NCBI GenBank assembly: GCA_038093515.1
Contig: JBBPSI010000105.1
Span: 24,641 to 88,640, forward strand
Length of the DNA: 64,000 bases
Direction: 5' to 3'
Source of the DNA: Butyriboletus loyo
Taxonomy: Eukaryota > Basidiomycota > Agaricomycetes > Boletales > Boletaceae
Under the pieces are notes generated by a model. The model was given only the letters and a program-made list of their open reading frames with translations, did no database searches and had not been told where the DNA came from. Below, piece after piece: positions 46,297 through 57,092 of the stretch. The translations under genes were made by a program, and so were the position numbers. Position 1 is the first letter of the stretch, and every line of letters begins with the position of its first letter.

Positions 46297-46518
46297 GCTT
46301 GAACGATGCTTTTCTGGACGGTCATTGTCACTTTTCTCTCTCCGCATACAACTGTCCATCGGGGTTAATTATGATCGCTAAGTGTATTTGTCTTTGGACG
46401 TGGTTTTTTTTTGCTATTTTTCTCAGCCCTTAATGTGGCCTTCTGATGATGTCCATCGTTCCAACTGGCTGGGACTGCCTTGGTCGAGCAAGGAAGTGGA
46501 CAGGTTCTCTCTGGCTTT

Positions 46519-46693
46519 TCTAGAAAAGAGGTCTGGAGTGGTTGGAGAGAGTCTGATCACTTCTTTGCTCAACGACGGCAACCAGGTACACGGATGGACG
46601 GTTGACTACCAAATGGCCAGGTTGAAAGCCGAGAAGAGGGCAAAATCACCGCTGCGGAAGCAGTGGAGGAAGAAGAAACCAGAAGTGGTGTAA
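46519..46693 (+). pseudogene. 3' fragment (copy E) of the eight-exon gene family
   Basis: Encodes only the end of exon 8: EKRSGVVGESLITSLLNDGNQ ... VDYQMARLKAEKRAKSP ... RKKKPEVV and a TAA at 46,691-46,693. It starts exactly where the right inverted-repeat arm stops. The adjoining arm sequence is the inverted 3' end of copy A. The fragment therefore marks a recombination breakpoint. Confidence 0.8.
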
Positions 46694-46918
46694 TTTTATA
46701 TGGGGACTCTGGCATATCAGTGTACCAGTGAACCATGAAGTCTCGGAACAGATGCTGTAGAGAAACCACACCAAAATTTACGTGCACACCGTCGACACCG
46801 ACGTTGAACATAACTCATACATACTTATCCCGAGACGTTCATGTACAAACTAAGCAACATACATACTTGCCTGACTCTACGTACACTCACAGCGATACAA
46901 CGACTACTTGTTTCCATC

Positions 46919-47877
46919 TTAGGCCTCCGTCAAAATTTTTTCAACGATCTCGAAGTAACGGTCAGGTTCCTCGAAAAAGGCCAGGTGACTGCTTTTTGCG
47001 AACGTCACCCAGCGCACTTTCGGAATCTTCGAGAAGAACGGCGCCACACACACATCTTGTGCCTCGTCATCCACCCCGCTCGTCAAAAGAGTCGGGCAGT
47101 CGATTGTATGGATCTGGTCCAAGCAAGACCAATCCTTTAATGTCCCGATGATCGTGAACTCTGACGGACCCAGCCTATGCCACAAACGTCAGTGTGCTGC
47201 GGAGGGTAGGTGTACATAAGTACTCGCATCGTCGAATACACAGTGTGATCAGCCTGCATAGCAGTAAAAGAAGCATTCAGCTCTTCAGGCCACGGAGTGA
47301 TCTGGCAAACGTGTTTTGCATAAAAGATGTTCATCCCTGCCTGATATGCTGGGTCGTCCGTCGTCCCCTCCCTCTCATGCTTTTCAATTGTCTCTCTCAG
47401 CTCCTCTGGCAGCTTTGCCAAGAGAGAACGGGTGCTCTCGACCCACAGAGCCATGCATGGCGCCCCGCTCGCAAGGAGTAGGCGTCGCAGCCCAGATGGG
47501 TGCCTGTGGCTGACATAGTGCGCGGCTAGCATTGCACCCCACGAGTGACCGGCCAGATCAAAGCTAGCACTGATACCGAGATGATTGAGAACGTTTTCGA
47601 GCTCGTCCATGAAGAGGTCTAGTGTCCAGAACTCTTTTGGGACGTCCTTTAGATGGGAGGACTCGCCGATACCAATCTGGTCGTAGAAGATGACTGGAAT
47701 GTTGAAGCGAGCATGGAGTTGTTTGAAGGGGAGGACATAATGATGGGAAAGACCGGGACCGCCGTGGAGCACTACCAAGGGTCGAACTCCAGAGTTGAGA
47801 TCACCAAAGATCCTGTACCATGTCTGGTAGGTTTCGGTGCCAACGCGAAAGTCTATTTTGCCTGTGGTCTCGGACAT
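46919..47877 (-). CDS. proline iminopeptidase-like alpha/beta hydrolase, copy 1
   Basis: Exon 1 47877-47228 and exon 2 47174-46919 give 301 residues, typical of the S33 family. Motifs: the oxyanion loop LVVLHGGPGLSHHYVLPF, YDQIGIGESSHL, the nucleophile elbow LAGHSWGAMLAAHY (catalytic Ser), PTLLTSGVDDEAQD (acid region) and the C-terminal His in FAKSSHLAFFEEP. The intron has a GC donor (GCGAGT). Copy 2 at 52111-53068 has GTGAGT at the same place, which supports the splice. The family cleaves N-terminal proline or related amides. The substrate here is unknown. No signal peptide, so probably cytosolic. Confidence 0.88.
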
Positions 47878-48746
47878 GGCCGTTGTGGGTGGTCAGTGAC
47901 AAGGATATGAACGCAGATAAATAGTAAATGCCAAGGCTAATCACGAAGTGTAGTAAAGCAGTGTCTCATCTCAGCGTGGTGCGGTCACATGGATAAAATG
48001 AAGTGAATTCGTATCACCGCGATGAGATGCGGGTCATCAACGAAGTCTTGGCTTGGCGTTTCAACTGGTATTACTATTACTAATGTTTATTTGTTTATTT
48101 TTTACAATCATCTCCCATGATCAAGCTGGCGGATTTCGAGATGATACTGCACAGGATACCACAAAGTTGATGACTAGCGGACCGTTCAAGTCGAAACTTG
48201 AGAATAATGCCCGCGTCTCTCAGCCAAATTCCGTGGATAGTGGTTCATCGAAATGATGATCAGGTTCGCCGCCAAATGGGACACGTTTGTCCAAAGGCAC
48301 TAGGGCGACCATTCTTCCAGGACTTGCCTCAAAGTTCCATCGTCCCAACGGAAACATGTCGCTTTCGATCTCTTTTGGAGACCCAATAGCGATCCTGCTA
48401 GTGTCTAGACGAGACCGTTCACTACAGCCTCAAGTTGGATGAGGGTAAAGCCAAGTTCGACGCGCCCATCCCGCTCGGGGGGTCATATGGCCATCTTCCC
48501 CAACGCAAGGAGTCGCCCCACTGCGGGCCTCAGGGGCCCTGTGGAAGAATCTATCATCAAGATGGTCGCGTCTCCCGTATGTCCCAGTGCAAGGTAATTC
48601 AGATCTTCCCAATCCATGGCGAACCTCTCCCTTACTATCCCAATAAATATTAAATACAATGCAACCCTGAAAGTCTCCTCTGCGACCGGCACCAGGTTTT
48701 ACAGCTTCCGACGCCAGCGGTGCAACCCTCATCATGGCAAGTGGTT
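47878..48746. other. gene-free stretch
   Basis: About 870 bp between the peptidase start and the 3' end of the membrane protein gene (both minus). The peptidase promoter should lie next to 47,878. A plus-strand frame at 48,435-48,653 is not supported. Confidence 0.4.
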
Positions 48747-49919
48747 TCAAGGAAGGCTGTCTTGGGACATCCCATCCACGTTCTTTACCATTTCCCTGGA
48801 ACTTGCCAATGTGAACGAAGTGCCAGGTGAGGCGAACCGCATCCTGCCCAACTCTAAAGGCCTCGGATCCCAAGTCATCACACATGTAGCAGTCTCCTCA
48901 GTCCATCCTTTACCCTGCGCGACTCGGAACACGATTAGTAGCGTGGAAATTGTCTGTAGTGGGCGATGAGAAGAAGGTGGTAAGTCCTCTGAACAAGCCT
49001 CACCTGGAGTTGGCTCAGGGACTGCAGGAATACCTGCGAAACTGCGTTCCCGATCCCAAACAGGACGAGAAAAGTAACAGAAACGACAGAGTAGAGTGCG
49101 GCGGATTCGATTATCATCGCAGCCACTGATGTGTATTGTGTCCTATATCTTGGGCCCAGCACGGAAGCAATCCGATATCTGAAGACCAGCAAACGGAGGA
49201 CGATATAAATGGTAAGAACGATGTTTAAAGCGAGTGATAGGCTGAGATAAGGGAGGGTAAAGTTGACATTCCTCGCCACATAGGGATTTATGGTCGAAAC
49301 CTGCATGAGGAACATTATCCCCATGGCTGCGAGTTCGTAGCGCCTGTTAGACCTTCTCACAAGGTTCGGACAGAACTCGAGGTACTGACCCACGGAGCCT
49401 GCGAGCACGAGGCAAGGGAAGAACATCACGATCCACGTAGGGACTCGGCACCTTTGATAAATGACTTTGAAACGCCACACCTGACATTGTGGTGAGTCGT
49501 TAATCAGACGGTGTAATTGGATCGTTACTAACCACCAATGCGTCAGAAAACCAGTTGGACAGAACGAAGGCTACGTTTCCGACATCGTCAATAGGGATCG
49601 AGAACATATTGTTCTCGAACGCGTTCGGACCGCCTGGATAATTACGATCGTCAATGAATGCCATCTGCGTGAAGGTGGCGTTTGCGATCATGAAGAGAGT
49701 TCCGAGAAGGAAGGAGACAGTAATGTAAATCAACAGAGGTAAGCGTTTCTTGAATTCCGCACGGGTTTTCTCGCGAACGAGCAAATGGAAAGACAAGAAG
49801 TAGAGCGAGACGGTAATGCCGTAGGCGATAGCGCTGATAACGACACCTTGAAGCCAGCACCTCTCTGAGAAGAGGGTCTGAGCGTCTTCATTTGGGACCC
49901 AGCTCGAGTTGGACGGCAT
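48747..49919 (-). CDS. polytopic (about seven-helix) membrane protein, basidiomycete type
   Basis: Exons 49919-49533, 49480-49004, 48953-48747 with in-phase introns (52 and 50 nt) give 356 residues. Hydrophobic segments are visible around residues 25-45 (VVISAIAYGITVSLYFLSF), 62-80 (LLIYITVSFLLGTLFMIANA), 108-128, 145-165, 180-200, 205-230 and 250-275. The loop with VLSNWFSDALVVWRFKVIY is typical of a large agaricomycete family of unknown membrane proteins. The end (LLIVFRVAQGKGWTEET) matches the usual cytosolic tail start. Function unknown. No enzyme motif seen. Confidence 0.75.
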
Positions 49920-51839
49920 ACCGGCAAGCCTGACCAGTGAACGATGTGTGCACGAACTGGCCGTCGCCTGGCTGGTTTTTAATCTCTTGCCACATGAAAC
50001 CCTTGGACGAAACGGCTAGATCTCTACGTGTCTGTCACTTACCTTATCGTGCCAGTGGGGCTTATCAAGCGTGATTCATGGCATGTTGGCCGCTATGAAT
50101 CTGCGCATCTCAGCCAGTGCGACTCTGAAGGTGGAAGTTGATCATCATTTTCTATTCGTCCACATCAGCAGCCGTACATATAAGGATAGTCGGTACGACA
50201 TGACTACTAGTCTACGCAATTTGGTGACTCTGAAGAGGAATTCGCCACGCGCCACTGCCACTCGGCGGATCTCACTGCCTCGTGTCACAAAATCAATATG
50301 TGGCAACGCAATCGCACGGCACTAACCGGTGCTTAATATGTTGGAAAAAGTGAAGGAGAACCCAGGGAAAGTAAGACATTGAACATTACGAGTTTAACCG
50401 TGGCCAGCCACGGCCACTATGGCACCCACGTGGAAGCCACACTAAATGTCCCCTTCTTTATTGTTTCCCCCATCATGATGACCAGTGCTTTGACAGGTAT
50501 CGAATTCAAACAATATTTTGTACGGGTGATCGTAACCGCCGCAACCATCATCCCGGTCATTCAACGCCCTCTGGATCGACCACAGGTAATGTAAATGATG
50601 CCAAAATACCACGGTGTATAACCTACTTGGTCTGGGCCGAGACGGTCACGACCGGAATTTACTGGGGACCATCGATTCACCACCATCACCCAAATCCCTC
50701 GTCGTCGGTAAAATACAGCTATCGCGGCGACGACTACTCCTTTGAACTCCATCTATAGACACATCTCCAAGTCGTAACGAGGAGACTGAATATGACGAGG
50801 ATCTGGTAGGTAAGGTTCGTCTGGGACGATGTCTGTAGGCGCGAGGCGCACCGGAACTTTGATATCTCAGGCTCAGTGGTGGTAACCATTTCTGAAACAA
50901 GTTAGCTCTTGTTGTCGAAATGGTACCCCTACATCAGCGGCAGTCCCCCGGCAAATAGTCCACACCCGTGGCATCAGAAGAAACTCGTCGCCCCGGTAAG
51001 ATCGAGGGGTTGAATTCCAAGGCAAGGGATTTGTTTCGGATTGATCACAACTCGCTGAATCGCACAGCATCAGTTGGTTTATCTTCAGGAATGAAATAAC
51101 CCTTTAGGTAAGACTTGAGCCCATCTTCGGTCCCCCAGTGGCGTACTTCGTGATGATTCATGAGGCGCACATTCTGAGGCGCATTCTGATGTCTGCGTGG
51201 GCAGCCCGCGGACTCGCACCGATCGGGAGTTCGTATCTTTCTCTCCGGTTTCCCTCGTTTGCGGAGAGGGATAATACCCTCTCGAAGATCTCACGCAGAT
51301 TATGATAAAGTGTATACAAGGTGACTTCTCTCTCCCAAGAAAAGTCACCTTGTTGCTCTCTTCAAGCAGTTGGTCTGTGGTCTTCTGAGGATGTGCTAAA
51401 CGGTGGAACATAACCATCGTTACATCGCACAGATAAGGTGCGTTTCGCGCGGCCCTTTCTCGCAGTCTTTTGGCTTTATGCACTAGGTCTCGCTGCGCCA
51501 GAAGAGGTAGCCTCGGAGGTTCACTCTGGCCCTGCCAGTTCAACTTGTCGCAGTGATTCTGCTGATGCTTTTATCGGTGAGGGACTTAATCCCCTCGCAC
51601 TTTTGCCAAATGTTCTCTGACTACTATTTCGTGCGTGGAATCAGGATCGGACTGTGCCTAGCTTAAGTTCAAGCGACAGCCGATTGTTGCACGTTTAGTG
51701 CAATGGTCGCCTTCGGTTCTGGCCAGGGTTATCTACAGCTGGCGACACGATTTCTTTGCCACCATCATCAGTCTTTTGAAATGAAACAAACACTGGAGCA
51801 TGCAATGCCTAGCAGCCTCTGTAAGTGTATGTACAGTCT
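49920..51839. other. gene-free stretch
   Basis: About 1.9 kb. A minus-strand stretch at 50,560-51,070 has short coherent phrases (LTYQILVIFSLLVTTWR) that could be a decayed membrane-protein gene, but no start, splice or frame holds over more than 60 codons. Otherwise nothing supported. Confidence 0.35.
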
Positions 51840-51920
51840 GAGTATGCTTCCACCTGTTTTCGTTCGAGGTGAGTCGCTGCTATTCGCATGTCCATTCTGC
51901 AGACTCTGGCCGATCGGTAT
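51840..51920 (+). pseudogene. relic resembling the ChaC-type exon 12 / intron 12 junction
   Basis: The sequence CCACCTGTTTTCGTTCGAGG TGAGTCGCTGC... and the following CCATTCTGCAGACTCTGGCCGA parallel 35,348-35,424 in order and spacing (CCACCTGTTTGCTCTCGAGG TGAGTCACCGC..., CCATTCCCCACAGACTCTGGCCGA). The similarity spans about 75 bp of exon end and intron. It looks like a fragment of a lost second ChaC-type gene next to peptidase copy 2. Confidence 0.5.
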
Positions 51921-52110
51921 ACCGGTGAACCGTGAGGGCTCGGAACAGATACTGTAGAGAAACCACTCTGCACTCTACACGCACACCGCCGAGAGTTGAA
52001 CATAACTCATACATACTTATCACGGGACCTTCATATACAAACTGAGCGACATACATACTTGCCTGACTCTACGTACACTTACAGCGATACAGCAATGACT
52101 CATTCCAATC

Positions 52111-53068
52111 TTAGGCCTCCGTCAAAAATTTCCCGACGATCTCGAAGTAACGATCAGGTTCCTCGAAAAAGGCCAGGTGACTGCTTTTTGCGAACGTCAC
52201 CCAGCGCGCTTTCGGGATCTTCGAGAACAACGGCGCCACACACACATCTTGCGCTATGTCATCCACTCCGTTCGTCAAAAGAGTCGGGCAGGCGATGGTG
52301 TGGATCTGGTCCAAGCAAGACCAGTCCTTGATTATTCCGTTGATTGTGAACTCTGACACGCCCACCCTATACGACAACGTGAGTGTGCTGCGGAGAGTAT
52401 GTGCACAGAAGTACTCACAACGTCGAATACACAGTGCGATCAGCCTTCGCAGCAGCATAAGAGGCACTCAGCTCTTCAGGCACCGGAGTGACCTGGCAAG
52501 CGTGTTTTGCATAAAAGATGTCCATCGCCGCCTTATATGCTGGGTCGTCTGTCGTTTCCTCCCTCTCATGCTTTTCAATTGTCTCTCTCAGCTCCTCCGG
52601 CAGCTTCGCCAAGACGGAATGGATGCTCTCAACCCACAGAGCTGTGGATGGCGTCCCGCTCGCAAGGAGTAGGCGTCGCAGTCCAGATGGGTGTCTGTGG
52701 CTGGCATAGTGCGCGGCTAGCATTGCACCCCACGAGTGACCGGCCAGATCAAAGTTGGCACTGATACCGAGATGATTGAGAACGTTGTCGAGCTCGTCCA
52801 AGAAGAGGTCTACTGTCCAGAACTCTTTCGGGGCGTCCTTTAGATGGGAGGACTCGCCGATGCCAATCTGGTCGTAGAGTACGACTGGAATGTTGAAGCG
52901 AGCATGCAGTTGTTTGAAGGGGAGGACGTAATGATGGGCGAGACCGGGACCGCCGTGGAGCACTACCAAGGGTCGAACGCCAGAGTTGAGGTCACCAATG
53001 ATCTTGTACCATGTCTGGTAGGTTTCGGTGCCAACGCGAAAGTCTATTTTGCCTGTGGTCTCGGACAT
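52111..53068 (-). CDS. proline iminopeptidase-like alpha/beta hydrolase, copy 2
   Basis: Exon 1 53068-52419 and exon 2 52366-52111; 301 residues, the same exon lengths as copy 1. The motifs are retained: LVVLHGGPGLAHHY, YDQIGIGESSHL, LAGHSWGAMLAAHY, PTLLTNGVDDIAQD and FAKSSHLAFFEEP. The intron donor is canonical GTGAGT. Similarity to copy 1 extends about 190 bp beyond the stop and some 40 bp before the start, so the duplicated unit is about 1.2 kb in direct orientation, 5.19 kb apart. Both copies are open, so both may be functional. Confidence 0.88.
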
Positions 53069-53244
53069 GGCCGTTGTGGGTGGTCGGTGACAAGGATATG
53101 AACGCAGATAGTAGGATATGATCTAACCTAATAGTGTAATAAGTGAAGTGTATGAAGTGTAGTACACCAGGGTCTTACCTGAGCGTAGTGCGAGCGGGGT
53201 GACTGGAGATGCGCTGATAGCATAGCGAACAAGTTTAAATCACC

Positions 53245-53386
53245 CTTGGGTCAGGAACGGACACGTAGTATCACCATATACCAGAAAAAAACAGATGATC
53301 CAGTGCTTGTCATGAGAGCCGCACTGGATCATTTGTTTCATCCTGACACGTTGCTGACATTGATACGTGTCCGTTCGTGACCCAAG
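53245..53386. mobile_element. MITE-like hairpin element with terminal inverted repeats
   Basis: 53,245-53,267 (CTTGGGTCAGGAACGGACAC...) and 53,364-53,386 are inverted repeats matching at 22 of 23 positions. A second inverted pair, 53,289-53,306 and 53,321-53,338, matches at 17 of 18 around a 14-nt loop (core GATGATCCAGTGC). The 142-bp unit can fold into a long two-stage hairpin, as small non-autonomous DNA transposons do. I could not recognise a clear target-site duplication or a second copy in the window. Confidence 0.6.
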
Positions 53387-54079
53387 AGTTTCAGATCTCG
53401 GTGCACGTCCACCACTACGCTGAGGTAAGTTTATTAGTTGCCGTCGTTTTTTTCTAGTGATAGTAGAACTCGTCACGACAGCTCGTCCTTTTAGGCACAA
53501 TATGCGAACGATCCGTCCACCACCAACCAGCCAGGCCTGGAGGGTCCATTTAACGGTACACTTTACTAACCGCCAGTAGAATCACAAGAGATGATTGAGT
53601 CGTGTTCTACGCAGCACGGACGTTCAAGATACTTACTCGATTTGTGTTTCTTCCCTTTAGGTTCGGCGTCACAGATGGGATCACGCGATCATGATCGAAT
53701 CCAGCAACGCAGCCTCGATGATCAATTGTGGGAAACCTTTTGACTCAGTTGAGTGCGGCTGTGATATTGCCTAGGCATACAATGGCTCCGTCGACATCCT
53801 GCCGAGGGGGGTCGTGAGGATATTTGGGACAGCTCTTGGAGTGGGGGGCCTTACTTGGTCGAAGTAAGGGACGTGGTGGACGGTTTTAAGGAAGGACGTG
53901 GCACATTTTCCTGGTTGAGAGAGTGGTCAGGCATTGGGACAGCATCAGTAAAACAGTTGCTGGTTTCCGATGCTAACCGGTGGTTCCGACCAATAACCGT
54001 TTCACTGATGAGATGAGATGAGAAGTATCGTAACTACGATAATGGAAGGACCATGCAGAAGAAATATGTTACGTGACAG
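53387..54079. other. gene-free stretch
   Basis: About 690 bp with no supported coding sequence or repeat. Confidence 0.4.
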
Positions 54080-54463
54080 TTATATGTAGTAATACATCAT
54101 GACGATGAAATCAATGAAGCCGTTAGTGAGTCGGTGTGTGGACTCTGAGGGAGGTAAGGAAATGTCGAAGCACTCGACGATTTCATCAGGAGTGGGTCGT
54201 TCATCTGATGGCAACTACGTGACGAGTCAAAATCGTTGAGTTGACAAATACTGACTTACGCATTCAACGGTGACTCGGAGATACGGAGGAAATCCGGAAC
54301 CCACTCCACTTTTGTCTCCGGCACTAACGCGGGTTAAACCACCAGACGCACTGCCTTTTGAGCCCTGACTCGGAATTAAGAAACCGTAGGGCACGATACA
54401 TGCCCAGAGGCGGGGGACCTGTGTCTCGGGCTGTGTGCGACATTGGACCACAGCCTCCCTCAT
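54080..54463 (-). CDS. possible 3' end of a gene, unknown product
   Basis: A minus-strand frame (54463-54261 or so, with PSQGSKGSASGGLTRVSAGD and GFPPYLRVTVEC) meets a good donor (GTAAGT) at 54,259. It can be joined in phase to 54214-54080, which reads LPSDERPTPDEIVECFDISL and ends in TAA. Composition changes to gene-like across the junction. The 5' part is unclear and the frame upstream of 54,463 breaks. This could be a fragment of a lost gene. Confidence 0.3.
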
Positions 54464-54785
54464 GCTGTATCGGTTTCAGTGAGAGCGATGACGCCTTCCA
54501 TTGTGCTGGGGTCATCATCTGGTGTAGCTGTGTAGATTCCAGGGTGCTGGCCTTGCTGACAGCGGTAGGACGCGTACTCAGAGTGTTGGACGCTGAAGCA
54601 GCTGCGGGATTAAGGTCACAGTTTAGAGAGCAATCTGAGAGTATAGAAAGCCAGACGTTTACACTTTAACTATAGCCAGATTTTGATCACCACTTACTAA
54701 TTTGTGGAGGGACACCAATCACCCATACTAGGCCAGTAGCTGACCTAATAAACAATATCAAATGACACCTATTAACACCACATGT

Positions 54786-55212
54786 TGTTACGGTAGTGGT
54801 CTACTTTTTCTCTCCATTACCGTTGGGACTGTTACATTCACCTAGCCTTTTGCTAGTTCCATTTGAACGGTAACAACCGTTCCAGCTTAGTCATCACTTC
54901 CCGCGCATGGACGCATTTTCCTTCACACTCTGGAATGTTCTAGAGTATCTTTTCCTCATTTGTACTTTCGCTCTCGCAGCCTAATTAGGGAGCATGGTCT
55001 GTGCGCAGACTCCAGTAGTATAAAGACTCTGTCTTTATACCATGTACACTATCTAGTTCTATGCAGCAATCTGCTAGCAATTAGTTCACTTCCAGACTCT
55101 TAGTGTGCGCACTAAGACATAGTCTGAGACTTCGCCCAGAATCGTCTTCAGAGTCTTGAGGCCACTCCAGAGTGCCTCCTCGCTGTTCTGATTGTTAGCG
55201 CCCAGCGTAACA
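54786..55212 (+). repeat. 5' LTR of a plus-strand gypsy relic (427 bp)
   Basis: Starts TGTTACGGTAGTGG and ends GCCCAGCGTAACA. It is the same family and length as 2026-2452, in the opposite orientation. The bases after it (AAAGAACTAGATCTTCACC) match the leader next to the other gypsy 5' LTR. No matching 3' LTR lies in the window because the gag downstream is cut by a copia element. Confidence 0.88.
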
Positions 55213-55413
55213 AAAGAACTAGATCTTCACCTTGCTTCTGCTCTTCAGCAGTAAAGCTGCCCTCCCCTCTCGCCCAACATTTCCATCCCACAATCCAGAT
55301 GCGTCAGTCGTTCCTTCCGCGTTCCCTCCCCCGAACCGGAACCCATCGTCGTTGACAACCCATCGCTGCCACACTCTCCCGCCCAGCCAGACCCTCAGCC
55401 CCAGTTTGACCCT

Positions 55414-55841
55414 TGTTACGCTGGGCGCTAACAATTGAACAGCGAGGAGGCACTCTGGAGTGGCCTCGAGACTCGTTAAGCGTTTCTGAGCTGGGTCTCA
55501 GACTATGTCTTAGTGCGCACACTAAGAGTCTGGAAGTGATACTAATTGCTAGCAGGAAGCTGCGTAGAACTAGATACCGTTACATGGTGTAAAGACAGAG
55601 ACTTTATACTACTGAGGTCTGCGCACAGACCATGCTCCCTAATCGGGTCGCGAGAGCAAATGTACAAACGAGGAAAAGATACTCTAGAATGTTCTGGAGT
55701 ATGAAAGAAAGCGCGTCCGTGCGCGGGAAATGATGACTAAGTAAGAACGGTTGTTACCGTTCAACAGGAACTAGCAGAAGGCTAGGCGAATGTAAGAGTC
55801 CTAACGGTAGTGGGGAGAAAAAGTAGAGTACTACCGTAACA
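55414..55841 (-). repeat. solo LTR (428 bp) inserted in the gypsy gag relic
   Basis: Same family as 2026-2452, antisense to the host gag. Starts TGTTACGCTGGGCG and ends CTACCGTAACA. Target duplication ACCCT at 55,409-55,413 and 55,842-55,846. An LTR of this family has thus landed inside a member of its own family. Confidence 0.92.
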
Positions 55842-56189
55842 ACCCTCTGCCCCAGTCAGACCCTGAACCCTCTTATCAACCCGAGGACCAGGGTCTAGGG
55901 CAGGAATCTGAACCAGCACCCGGTGACAACGGTTACAACAGCGACTGGCTTGACAGAACCCCCCACGTCTCCCGCTCTCCATCCCCACTGTATTATCCCC
56001 CTGCAGCCTTCCCAGACGACGATGACAACGATGATATGTCTGACAAAAAGAATATCCGTTCCAAAAGACTTCTCAGGCCTGAATGAAGATGCCTTGCAAT
56101 GGCTCCTCGCCATGCGCACGTACTTCAATGCCAACCAAGCAGCCTTCCCTGACGACCAGTCAAAGGTCAACGCCCTTCTCATGAAAATT

Positions 56190-56697
56190 GTTATAATCAT
56201 AACATTTTATTTGTACACTTTCACTTCGGACTTAGTCGATTTCACTTTCAAAGGTCACGTGACATAGTGCACGTGATCGTGGGAACTTACATGTGATCTC
56301 TTGCTGACTAAGCATATGATGTCATGGCCTAGACCAGGCCTAGACTCTATGATGTCACGACACATGTATTTAATCTCCGTTTACTTCCCTTCTTTATGAT
56401 CCCCGCGCCTCGTGTGGTTAATCACCGTTGCGCTTCTCTTCTTTAGTCTAGCCATGTATAGTAATTCCTCACACGCACAGCATGGTCTGTGCGCATCCTT
56501 GTACAATATAAAAGGGCTCGTGGTTAGACTAGGATTCCCTAGTTTTAACCACTTGTCTATTCGCTGGCAACAGTTGAGGACTAAGCTAGAACTCCTAGTT
56601 CATACTTGCCAGGTATTTGTGTATACCTGCAACTGTAGTGGACCCTGTGTGACAAAGTATTCATACTGGCATTCGACCATGCGTTGCTAGCATAACA
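56190..56697. repeat. solo LTR of a third family (508 bp) inside the gag relic
   Basis: Starts TGTTATAATCATAAC and ends GCTAGCATAACA. Target duplication AAAAT at 56,185-56,189 and 56,698-56,702. Removing the insert restores the gag junction (LLMK followed by MSEGKGK), as in the other gypsy copy. A TATA-like run (ACAATATAAAAGGG) is near 56,505. Confidence 0.9.
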
Positions 56698-57092
56698 AAA
56701 ATGAGCGAAGGGAAAGGAAAAACGTTTTCTGAAGGCTGGATGGCCCTTCTCTAAGACGGACATCCCACCGAGCAACAAAAAGAGTTCTCAACGGTTTGCG
56801 AGGACTTCCACAGGGTCTTCCACCCCTTCAACGTAGGTGAAAGTGCCAGAATTGACCTGGGGAACCTCACCCAGGACAAAGCCAACCGAAAAGACGGGTA
56901 CAACACCTATGTCACGGAGTTCCAGCTCCTTGCCGCCAAATCCAGAATCTCTGATGAGAAGGCCCTCATCAAGTGGTTCATTCGTGGGCTTGACCCTCGT
57001 CTTGCAGAATCAGTTCTCTCCTGCGAGAAACCTCCCACCATCCTTGCCGGCTGGGCCGAGAAGACTTCTGCCTTCCATGTCCAGCATAATTT

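Larger units (their letters stand above)
35803..46518 (-). repeat. right arm of the large inverted repeat
   Basis: Inverted counterpart of 11,026-21,660, about 80 bp longer. Extra sequence here includes about 200 bp near 40,030-40,230 and about 30 bp near 38,700. The outer end at about 46,515-46,519 abuts another 3' fragment of the eight-exon gene. At this junction the arm's TCTCTCTGGC runs into TTTTCTAGAAAAGAGG. The inner end is at about 35,803, after which GCTCACTGAATGCCACT matches the left arm. Confidence 0.9.
55213..57092 (+). pseudogene. gypsy gag relic interrupted by two solo LTRs and truncated
   Basis: Gag fragments lie at 55,259-55,413, 55,847-56,189 and 56,698-57,085 and match the minus-strand gag at 646-2,000 (for example MRTYFNANQAAFPDDQSK and WFIRGLDPRLAES). 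Insertions are a family LTR at 55,414-55,841 and a third-family LTR at 56,190-56,697. A TAA replaces a leucine codon at about 56,753. The sequence ends at FHVQH, where the copia LTR begins. No pol remains. Confidence 0.85.

Noticed and set aside
11026..46518. Reading the inverted repeat as a single giant DNA transposon
   Set aside because: No transposase or recombinase gene, no recognisable short terminal motif and no target duplication at the outer ends. The arms are gene clusters, not transposon ends.
50379..50900. Possible second membrane-protein gene
   Set aside because: Only short hydrophobic phrases. No frame, start or splice signal holds together.
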